A stretch of DNA of 20,826 nucleotides from SIG440 sp045647905. GTDB lineage: Bacteria; Bacillota; Clostridia; Monoglobales; Monoglobaceae. Shown piece by piece: positions 15,294-20,826 of the stretch; the stretch's first letter is position 1, and each line of letters starts with the position of its first letter. Position numbers and translations under genes: made by a program. The DNA lies in the NCBI GenBank assembly GCA_045647905.1, contig JAZRMZ010000143.1, forward strand, positions 1 through 20,826. Reading direction: 5' to 3'. The notes below the pieces were generated by a model. That model was not told where the DNA came from. It saw only the letters and a list, made by a program, of their open reading frames with translations, and made no database searches.

Positions 15294-15314
15294 GCTGCAA
15301 CATCTTCATTTTTT
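15271..15314. terminator. Perfect 19-bp bidirectional terminator overlapping a stop codon
   Basis: The arms at 15271-15289 and 15296-15314 are perfectly complementary with a 6-nt loop. The plus-strand arm ends in six T residues, and the minus-strand reading does too, so it can end both the formyltransferase-fold unit and the convergent proA-alarmone unit. The TGA stop (15291-15293) lies in the loop, so the left arm is coding. Confidence 0.88.
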
Positions 15315-15345
15315 AGGTTCTGTAATAAATTCCGGGGCTAAAAAA

Positions 15346-15469
15346 GATCCTTCGGCTACGCTCAGGATGACTACCCTTCCGTGTCTGCACAAGGAAAGGC
15401 AAGAATGTTGCCGAACGAAAGTTGGGGTCATTCTGAACGTAGTGAAGAATCTTTATGTTAAACCCCAAC
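15346..15469. repeat. Second inverted-pair copy of the dispersed GATTCTTCG element
   Basis: The left arm (15346-15371) and right arm (15427-15451) are imperfect inverted copies of the same element as at 2501 and 13146. GTTGGGGT (15421-15428) and ACCCCAAC (15462-15469) enclose the right arm as a perfect 8-bp stem. The unpaired centre differs from the 13120 copy. Confidence 0.75.
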
Positions 15470-15483
15470 TATTGACAAATTTA

Positions 15484-16158
15484 TTACAATAGTTCAATTT
15501 GTTGTGCGATATTCTGCATTTCTTCGTCGGTGGCAGATATTACATCGGCACATTTTTTCAGCCGTGTGGCTATGGCGTCGGGATTGGGAATGTCGTGCTT
15601 GTATTTCACCTGATGTTCAAGACTTGCCCAGAAGTCCATGGCAATTGTCCGTATCTGAACTTCAACCTTTACGGGCTGTTTCACATCCGAAAAGAAAACG
15701 GGGATTTCAATTATCATATGATAACTGCGGTAACCGTTGGGTTTTGGATTTTTTATGTAGTCCTTCACCGCAAGAAGTTTCACATCATCCTGCCTTGTGA
15801 GCATATTTGCAACGGTGTAAATATCGTCAATGAAGGAACATATAATACGTACGCCCGCAACATCGTTCAAATTTTCGGATACCGAAGCAATTGTTATGTC
15901 TTTGCCGTTGCGCAAAAGTTTTTCGGCAATGCTTTCGGGCTTTTTGATTCGGTATTTTATGCTTTCAATGGGGTTGCGGCGATGACGCACCGACATTTCG
16001 TGGCTGAGAATTTCCAGCTTTGTTGTTACCTCCTGAATGGCACATTGGTAAATCATCATCAGTTCTTCAAACTGTTTTGCATAGCTTGCAAAAATCTTGC
16101 CCGTGTCTTCGGGGATGTTTACCTGCGCCAAAAAGGCCTTTTTGATATCTTGCTCCAT
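15484..16158 (-). CDS. Small alarmone synthetase, RelP/YwaC-like GTP pyrophosphokinase
   Basis: This 224-residue single-domain RelA/SpoT synthetase transfers pyrophosphate from ATP to GTP or GDP, making the stringent-response alarmones (p)ppGpp. Visible motifs are IKYRIKKPESIAEKL (about 67-81), DVAGVRIICSFIDDIY (99-114), the G-loop region DYIKNPKPNGYRSYH (133-147) and VEVQIRTIAMDFWASLEH (165-182). There is no HD hydrolase, TGS or ACT domain, so it is synthesis-only. The PIESIKYR and GVRIICSF wording is closer to YwaC/RelP than to YjbM/RelQ. GAAAGGAAA precedes the ATG. It follows proA by 24 nt on the same strand, so the two are probably co-transcribed, and ends toward the bidirectional terminator. 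Confidence 0.92.
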   Translation of the reverse strand: MEQDIKKAFLAQVNIPEDTGKIFASYAKQFEELMMIYQCAIQEVTTKLEILSHEMSVRHRRNPIESIKYRIKKPESIAEKLLRNGKDITIASVSENLNDVAGVRIICSFIDDIYTVANMLTRQDDVKLLAVKDYIKNPKPNGYRSYHMIIEIPVFFSDVKQPVKVEVQIRTIAMDFWASLEHQVKYKHDIPNPDAIATRLKKCADVISATDEEMQNIAQQIELL

Positions 16159-16182
16159 TTGTGTTTCCTTTCAAACAATGAT

Positions 16183-17427
16183 TTATCTGATTTGTCCGTT
16201 TCCACGGATAATGTATTTTGTTGTGGTCAACGCTTTGAGTCCCATGGGCCCTCTTGCGTGAATTTTTTGGGTGCTGATTCCGATTTCGGCACCAAACCCA
16301 AACTCAAAACCGTCGGTGAATCGGGTTGAAGCGTTTACATAAACTGCTGCGGCATCAATTGATTCAAGGAACTTTTGAGAATTTCCGTAGCTTTCGGTTA
16401 TAATTGCTTCGGAATGTCGGCTGCCGTATTTGTTGATGTGCGCAATTGCTTCGTCAAGGCTTTCAACAACCTTTACGCCGATTTTCAAATCAAGGTATTC
16501 GGTTCCCCAGTCGTCAGCTGTTGCGGGAGTTGCAGAGGGGAATATTTTGCAAACCTGTTCGTCACCTATTATTTCAACGCTTTTTGCTGTGAGTGCATCA
16601 AGGATGCGTGGGAGAAATTTTTCCGCAATGTCACGGTGTACAAGAAGTTTTTCTTCGGCATTGCACACTGAGGGACGTGAAGTTTTTGCGTTGATTATAA
16701 TTTTTTCAGCCATATCCAAATCGGCGTTTTCGTCAACGTAAACATGGCAGTTGCCCGTTCCCGTTTCGATTGCAGGCACCGTTGCATTCTCAACAACGCT
16801 TCGGATTAAGCCTGCGCCGCCACGGGGGATGATTACGTCAAGGTAGTCATTGAGCTTCATCAAAGCCAGTGCGCTTTCTCTGCTTGTATCTTCAACAAGG
16901 TTAACACAGTCGGCAGGCAGACCTGCATCACACAATGCTTCACGAATAACCTTTGTGATTGCCATACTTGACTTGTGGGCTTCTTTGCCGCAACGAAGAA
17001 TACAGGCGTTGCCCGATTTGATGCAAAGGGCTGCGGCGTCTGCCGTAACATTTGGACGGGCTTCGTAGATGATACCCACAACGCCCAGAGGAACACGCAT
17101 TTCGCCAATGTGAAGTCCGTTTGGACGCTTGAATTCGCCTGTTACTTCGCCAATGGGGTCGGGAAGTTCTGCAATCTGGCGTATACCTTCAGCCATGCCG
17201 TCGATTCGTGATGTGTTCAGAGTCAGACGGTCAATGAGCCCTTCGGAGATTCCGTTTTTTCGTGCGCTGTCAATATCCTTTTGGTTTTCTTCAAGGATAA
17301 AGTCGGCATTCTTCGAAAAAGCCTCTGCGATTTTATGTAATGCGGCGTTTTTGGCGTCAGTTCCTGCTGTGCCGAGAACAGCTGCCGCTTTTTTTGCGGA
17401 TTGTCCTTTTGTTATAAGTTCTTCCAT
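16183..17427 (-). CDS. proA: Glutamate-5-semialdehyde dehydrogenase (gamma-glutamyl phosphate reductase)
   Basis: It reduces gamma-glutamyl phosphate to glutamate 5-semialdehyde with NADPH, the second step of proline synthesis, in the cytoplasm. The 414-residue length is typical. Motifs include VPLGVVGIIYEARPNVT (about 112-128), LRCGKEA (144-150), VIIPRGGAGLIR (198-209) and ETGTGNCHVYVDE, whose Cys227 is the likely nucleophile. HARGPMGL at the C-terminus is also characteristic. AGGTGA lies just upstream of the ATG. The usual partner proB (glutamate 5-kinase) is not next to it: the downstream gene is the alarmone synthetase and the upstream neighbour is a LOG-family gene. A promoter is visible at 17450-17478. 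Confidence 0.96.
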   Translation of the reverse strand: MEELITKGQSAKKAAAVLGTAGTDAKNAALHKIAEAFSKNADFILEENQKDIDSARKNGISEGLIDRLTLNTSRIDGMAEGIRQIAELPDPIGEVTGEFKRPNGLHIGEMRVPLGVVGIIYEARPNVTADAAALCIKSGNACILRCGKEAHKSSMAITKVIREALCDAGLPADCVNLVEDTSRESALALMKLNDYLDVIIPRGGAGLIRSVVENATVPAIETGTGNCHVYVDENADLDMAEKIIINAKTSRPSVCNAEEKLLVHRDIAEKFLPRILDALTAKSVEIIGDEQVCKIFPSATPATADDWGTEYLDLKIGVKVVESLDEAIAHINKYGSRHSEAIITESYGNSQKFLESIDAAAVYVNASTRFTDGFEFGFGAEIGISTQKIHARGPMGLKALTTTKYIIRGNGQIR

Positions 17428-17449
17428 TTTTTTAGTTCACCTCAAGTTT

Positions 17450-17478
17450 ATTTTATCATAACCCACATAAAAATACAA
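17450..17478 (-). promoter_or_regulatory. Promoter of proA and the alarmone synthetase gene
   Basis: On the minus strand, TTGTAT (17473-17478) and TAAAAT (17450-17455) are 17 nt apart. The predicted start is near 17443, just before the AGGTGA ribosome binding site of proA. Confidence 0.6.
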
Positions 17479-17529
17479 TGTTTGTAACCAAATGTTTATA
17501 TAATGTTAATCTTGAATTAAAATTTGAAA

Positions 17530-18108
17530 TTATTTGAGAAATTTTGTCTGATGAATGTTGGTCTCTGCAGGTTGATAGTTTTCAATGTAGTCACAAAGCT
17601 CAGCAGGGTCATTGCCGAATTTATAGAGTTCCTTTACTGCCGGCTTCATAAAGTTAAGATTTGCTGTTTCGTCCATAAGCTTTTCCATTGTGCTGTAATA
17701 ACCCATGGTGTTCAAAACGGCAATGGCTTTTGAGTGTCTGCCGAGCTGTTTTAGGGTGAGAATTTCAAAAAACTCCTCGTATGTTCCGATTCCGCCGGGG
17801 GTCATTATGAATGCAGCGGACATATCTTCCATCATTTTTTTGCGTTCACGCATTGTTTCGGGATAATGGAATTCGGTACATTTGTCGTAAAGGATTCCGT
17901 CAACATTGAAAAAAGAAGGGGCAATCCCCACGATTTTTCCGTTATGCTTTGTCATTCCACGGGCAACAGCTCCCATAAGCCCCTGTGCACCGCCACCGAA
18001 AATCAGGGTGTGTCCGCGCTTTGCCATTTCTTCACCAAGAAGTTCTCCTGCAAGAATGTATCCTTTGTCAATTGCATCACTTGATGCACCGTACACGCAT
18101 ATGTTCAT
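17530..18108 (-). CDS. LOG-family protein (nucleoside 5'-monophosphate phosphoribohydrolase-like)
   Basis: This 192-residue Rossmann-fold protein belongs to the LOG/YvdD family, often mislabelled lysine decarboxylase. Family members remove the base from nucleoside 5'-monophosphates, including cytokinin ribotides. Visible motifs are MNICVYGAS at the N-terminus, FGGGAQGLMGAVA (about 37-49), MRERKKMM (86-93) and the defining PGGIGTYEEFFE (104-115) with catalytic Glu. The start at 18108 is chosen over one at 18150 because GGAGGTAAC lies directly upstream and the longer form would run into the promoter. It is a single gene, divergent from the methionine gamma-lyase-family gene. Its substrate in this organism cannot be read. 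Confidence 0.9.
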   Translation of the reverse strand: MNICVYGASSDAIDKGYILAGELLGEEMAKRGHTLIFGGGAQGLMGAVARGMTKHNGKIVGIAPSFFNVDGILYDKCTEFHYPETMRERKKMMEDMSAAFIMTPGGIGTYEEFFEILTLKQLGRHSKAIAVLNTMGYYSTMEKLMDETANLNFMKPAVKELYKFGNDPAELCDYIENYQPAETNIHQTKFLK

Positions 18109-18140
18109 ATAAGTTACCTCCGTTTGACCAGTATATGCAT

Positions 18141-18169
18141 ATTGTATCATATATGTGCAACAAAATCAA
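18141..18169 (-). promoter_or_regulatory. Promoter of the LOG-family gene
   Basis: On the minus strand, TTGATT (18164-18169) and TACAAT (18141-18146) are separated by 17 nt. Its -35 box directly abuts the -35 box of the divergent promoter at 18170. Confidence 0.68.
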
Positions 18170-18198
18170 TTGACTATTTTGCATAAATGGTGTATAAT
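18170..18198 (+). promoter_or_regulatory. Promoter of the methionine gamma-lyase-family gene
   Basis: TTGACT (18170-18175) and the consensus TATAAT (18193-18198) are 17 nt apart. The predicted start near 18205 leaves a short leader with AGGAAGG before the ATG at 18225. Confidence 0.75.
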
Positions 18199-18224
18199 TT
18201 TCGTTTGTAGGAAGGATTGATAAA

Positions 18225-19514
18225 ATGAAAGAAAATATTTATGCAAAAATGGGAATCTGTGACGAGGTTTTTGGCTTTGGTGAAAGAATCCTCAAAGACC
18301 TTGAAGAACGATTCAAAAATATAGATGAAACGGCTGAGGTTAATCAGATTAAGGTTATTTCAGCAATGCAGAAAAATCGTGTTGATGCGGCGTGCTTCAA
18401 CGAATCCACAGGATATGGTTATGACGATGTGGGCAGAGATACTCTTGAAAGAGTTTATGCAGATTGCTTCAATTGTGAAGATGCTCTTGTGAGACCCCAG
18501 ATAACCTGCGGAACCCATGCTCTTGCCCTGGCTTTGAGTGCAAATCTTCGTCCCGGTGATGAGTTGTTGTCGCCTGTGGGCAGACCATATGACACCCTTG
18601 AAGGGGTTATAGGAATCAGACCCACCACGGGCTCGCTGGCGGAGTACGGTGTTGCATACCGTCAGGTTGACCTGTTGCCCGACGGCGGTTTTGACTGGGA
18701 GGGCATAAGGAATGCCATTAATGAAAAGACAAGAGTTGTTACCATTCAGCGTTCAAAGGGGTATCAGACCCGAAAGACCTTTTCGGTTGAGGAAATTGCA
18801 GAAATCATCAGATTTGTGAAAGAAATCAAGCCTGAGGTCATCTGTATGGTTGACAACTGCTACGGAGAGTTTGTTGAAAGAGTTGAACCCTCAGATTTCG
18901 GTGCAGATATGATTGTGGGGTCTCTCATCAAAAACCTTGGCGGCGGACTTGCTCCGTCGGGTGGTTATATCTGCGGAACAACCGAGTGTGTTGAACGCTG
19001 TGGTTATCGTCTCACAGCTCCCGGTCTGGGCAAAGAGGTTGGAACAAATATGGGAATGATGCGGCAGTTTTATCAGGGACTTTTTATGGCGCCCACCGTG
19101 GTTGCAGGAGCTCTTAAAGGGGCAATTTTTGCGGCAAATATTTATGAAAAGCTGGGCTTCAGGGTTGTTCCCAACGGCTGTGAGTCAAGGCATGATATTA
19201 TTCAGGCAGTTGAGTTCGGAACTGCAGAAGGTCTGAGAGCATTTTGTGAAGGGATTCAGGCGGCGGCACCTGTTGACAGCTATGTGACTCCTGTGCCGGG
19301 GGATATGCCCGGATACGATTCTCAAGTGATTATGGCGGCAGGAGCTTTTGTTCAGGGCTCGTCCATTGAGCTCAGTGCAGACGGCCCTCTCCGTGAACCC
19401 TATGCCGCTTATTTTCAGGGCGGAATCACTTGGTATCACGCAAAGCTGGGAATTCTCAAGTCTGTTCAGAGCCTTGTTGACAAGGGAATTGTTTCGGTTG
19501 AGATGATGAAATAA
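18225..19514 (+). CDS. PLP-dependent methionine gamma-lyase-family ('aluminium resistance') protein
   Basis: This is a 429-residue fold-type I pyridoxal-phosphate enzyme. The PLP lysine is probably Lys236 in GSLIKNLGGGLAPSGGY. The preceding VDNCYGEFVE gives the Asp that contacts the pyridine ring, and TCGTHALALAL is the phosphate-binding loop. RSKGYQTRKTF and the PGLGKEVG segment are typical of the family annotated as methionine gamma-lyase or aluminium resistance protein (YnbB-like). Real lyase activity is not proven for most members, so the substrate is uncertain. It is a single gene with its own promoter and a terminator at 19557. It is not next to hfq or miaA, where it lies in some Bacilli. 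Confidence 0.88.
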   Translation: MKENIYAKMGICDEVFGFGERILKDLEERFKNIDETAEVNQIKVISAMQKNRVDAACFNESTGYGYDDVGRDTLERVYADCFNCEDALVRPQITCGTHALALALSANLRPGDELLSPVGRPYDTLEGVIGIRPTTGSLAEYGVAYRQVDLLPDGGFDWEGIRNAINEKTRVVTIQRSKGYQTRKTFSVEEIAEIIRFVKEIKPEVICMVDNCYGEFVERVEPSDFGADMIVGSLIKNLGGGLAPSGGYICGTTECVERCGYRLTAPGLGKEVGTNMGMMRQFYQGLFMAPTVVAGALKGAIFAANIYEKLGFRVVPNGCESRHDIIQAVEFGTAEGLRAFCEGIQAAAPVDSYVTPVPGDMPGYDSQVIMAAGAFVQGSSIELSADGPLREPYAAYFQGGITWYHAKLGILKSVQSLVDKGIVSVEMMK

Positions 19515-19556
19515 TCATTGCTGTTTTCCTGACTATGATTAAATAAAGATATGTAC

Positions 19557-19595
19557 AAAAGTGTCTGTTGTTCTCTTGCGACGGACACTTTTTTT
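19557..19595 (+). terminator. Intrinsic terminator of the methionine gamma-lyase-family gene
   Basis: A 14-bp stem with two G-U pairs joins 19557-19570 (AAAAGTGTCTGTTG) to 19579-19592 (CGACGGACACTTTT) around an 8-nt loop and runs into T residues to 19595. Confidence 0.8.
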
Positions 19596-19689
19596 GACCA
19601 CTTTTGTCGCTTTTGGGTGGGTAAATTTATTTTCCCAGTAAAAAAATCGAATCCTTCCGTAAATATGCGGATTTTGCATATGGAAAAAT

Positions 19690-19718
19690 TTGTAATTTTT
19701 GGTTTTATATGATAAAAT
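19690..19718 (+). promoter_or_regulatory. Promoter of the noc-like gene
   Basis: TTGTAA (19690-19695) and TAAAAT (19713-19718) are 17 nt apart. The predicted start near 19725 places the hairpin at 19737-19758 at the front of the leader. Confidence 0.55.
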
Positions 19719-19736
19719 TGAGGTAACAAAGGATTT

Positions 19737-19758
19737 GGACAATCCCGGGTGGTTGTTC
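19737..19758 (+). promoter_or_regulatory. Leader hairpin with a CCCGGG palindrome upstream of the noc-like gene
   Basis: GGACAATC (19737-19744) can pair with GGTTGTTC (19751-19758), including two G-U pairs, around a loop CCGGGT. The segment includes TCCCGGG, which matches the centre of the known Bacillus Noc-binding site (core TTTCCCGGGAAA). The AAAGGTGAG ribosome binding site follows 3 nt later. Confidence 0.4.
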
Positions 19759-19777
19759 AGGAAAGGTGAGATTATTT

Positions 19778-20602
19778 ATGTCAGGTATGTATACAGAAGA
19801 AAAAAATACAAAAGCGGTTTATTTGCCAATTGAGAGTGTTCGACCAAATCCTTATCAGCCAAGGCGGGAAATGTCTGAGGAGGCGCTCTCGGACCTTTGT
19901 GCATCCATAAAGCAATACGGACTGATGCAGCCTGTTGTTGTGAGGCAGATTAATGATTATGATTTTGAGCTTATTGCCGGGGAACGCAGACTCAGGGCGT
20001 GCAAAAAGCTGGGAATGGGTCAGATTTCGGCAATTGTTGTCAGAGCAGGCGGAACAGACAGTGCAGTTATGGCTTTGATTGAGAATATTCAAAGGGAGAA
20101 TCTTGGTTATATGGAGGAGGCGGAGGCCTTTTGTTCGTTGCTTTCGGAACATGGCATAACGCAAGAGGAGCTTGCGGAGCGGCTTGGAAAGAAACAGTCA
20201 ACCATTGCCAATAAAATCCGCATTCTGAAGCTGTCACCGCAAATCCGTGCAATTCTTTCGGAGCATAATCTCAGCGAAAGACACGCAAGGGCTTTGTTGA
20301 GATTGACCGATGAAAAGAGTCGGATGAGAGCTCTGAATGTTATGGTTGCAAGAGGCCTTAATGTTGCAAAGTCTGAGGAACTGGTGGAATCTATGCTTAA
20401 TGTGGGACAGGAAATCAAGGAGGAGGACAAAACCAAAAACATTCGTGTTTTCAAGGATGTGAGGATTTTCTCCAACACAATCCGACAGGCTGTGGATATG
20501 ATGAAAAAGTCGGGTATTCCTGCCCAGTCAACCAAGGTGGAAAACGAAGAATATATTGAATATACCATAAAAATTCCAAAAAACATGAAAAATGCGGTAT
20601 AA
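19778..20602 (+). CDS. noc: Noc-like ParB/Spo0J-family DNA-binding protein
   Basis: This 274-residue protein has a ParB N-terminal CTP-binding domain (PNPYQPR at about 23-29, IAGERRLRA 66-74, ENIQREN 102-108) and a helix-turn-helix KorB-type domain (TQEELAERLGKKQSTIANK, about 128-146). The C-terminal part (DVRIFSNTIRQAVDMMKKSGI...EEYIEYTIKIPK) resembles Bacillus Noc far more than Spo0J. Noc binds NBS sites and blocks Z-ring assembly over the nucleoid at the membrane. No parA flanks it on either side in the window. The ATG at 19778 has AGGTGAG with 7-nt spacing. The amphipathic N-terminal helix of Noc is not obvious. A generic ParB remains possible. Confidence 0.82.
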   Translation: MSGMYTEEKNTKAVYLPIESVRPNPYQPRREMSEEALSDLCASIKQYGLMQPVVVRQINDYDFELIAGERRLRACKKLGMGQISAIVVRAGGTDSAVMALIENIQRENLGYMEEAEAFCSLLSEHGITQEELAERLGKKQSTIANKIRILKLSPQIRAILSEHNLSERHARALLRLTDEKSRMRALNVMVARGLNVAKSEELVESMLNVGQEIKEEDKTKNIRVFKDVRIFSNTIRQAVDMMKKSGIPAQSTKVENEEYIEYTIKIPKNMKNAV

Positions 20603-20645
20603 AAGTTTATAAATGGTTAACACTTACATATGGAGGTGTTGACCT

Positions 20646-20826
20646 ATAAAAGAAAGGAAAACTGCAAAAACAAAAAGTATGCTCAAGCGGATTGTAACAA
20701 GCAAGAGGCTATACATAGCCTTGTTTTTCCTGACCGTTGCATTTGGCGGAATACGGTATATGTCTGATTTGCAATCTGATTTGAGAAAAGAAATGTCGGC
20801 ATTTGATGAAAATGCATGGCGTGAGG
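20646..20826 (+). CDS. N-terminal part of an unknown membrane protein, cut by the window edge
   Basis: An open frame with no stop before the window end encodes a basic N-terminus followed by one clear membrane helix (RLYIALFFLTVAFGGIRYM) and then a charged helical stretch (SDLQSDLRKEMSAFDENAW). This could be the start of an extracytoplasmic sensor or a signalling protein, or a short coiled-coil divisome protein; too little is visible to decide. The start is unclear. The first ATG in frame is at 20679 and has no ribosome binding site at normal distance, while a strong GGAGGTG (20632-20638) lies 7 nt before an in-frame ATA at 20646. The stop before this frame is at 20640. It follows the noc-like gene by 43 nt with no terminator between. 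Confidence 0.6.
   Translation, partial: MKERKTAKTKSMLKRIVTSKRLYIALFFLTVAFGGIRYMSDLQSDLRKEMSAFDENAWRE

Noticed and set aside
15499..16329. 276-codon plus-strand open frame
   Set aside because: It is antisense to the alarmone synthetase and the end of proA, both of which show full family motifs.

Overview
The window looks like chromosomal DNA of an anaerobic, low-to-mid-GC Firmicute (class Clostridia, probably an uncultured gut or rumen lineage). The evidence is frequent TTG/GTG starts, strong AGGAGG-type ribosome binding sites, consensus sigma-A promoters with 17-nt spacers, a small cysteine protein resembling DUF6472, a RelP/YwaC-type small alarmone synthetase and a Noc-like ParB homologue. 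No phage, IS transposase, CRISPR array, tRNA or rRNA was seen. All taxonomic and family statements come from reading the sequence; no database search was possible.

Layout. Bases 1-311 hold a terminator from an upstream gene and the asnS promoter. asnS and a membrane-anchored TPR protein (312-2445) form one unit, followed by a terminator and a block of repeats. A small minus-strand Cys-rich gene (2673-2867) is divergent from the most notable element: a structured, gene-free RNA of about 630 nt (about 3003-3640) driven by a perfect TTGACA-17-TATAAT promoter. Size, structure and neighbourhood identify it as OLE RNA (Ornate, Large, Extremophilic). Directly downstream is the gene for its membrane partner OapA (TTG start at 3676), then dxs, tlyA, nadK and recN, the gene order classically linked to OLE. 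An RseC-like membrane protein and an ABC-F ATPase complete the run to 11841. No strong terminator was seen inside it, so OLE is probably cut from, or co-transcribed with, a long operon mRNA.

The right half is ordinary metabolism: a Gfo/Idh/MocA oxidoreductase with its own promoter; a three-gene set (D-2-hydroxyacid dehydrogenase, DUF1294 membrane protein, formyltransferase-fold protein) ending in a perfect bidirectional hairpin; a convergent minus-strand pair proA and RelP-like (p)ppGpp synthetase; a minus-strand LOG-family nucleotide hydrolase whose promoter lies back to back with that of a PLP-dependent methionine gamma-lyase-family protein; a Noc-like ParB homologue; and the start of a membrane protein cut off by the window edge.

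Three intergenic regions (2501-2655, 13120-13246, 15346-15469) carry the same dispersed repeat related to GATTCTTCG...CTCAGAATGAC, as a tandem array in one place and as inverted pairs in the other two. The best candidates for follow-up are the OLE RNA/OapA locus, the back-to-back promoters at 18141-18198, and a CCCGGG palindrome in the leader of the noc-like gene.
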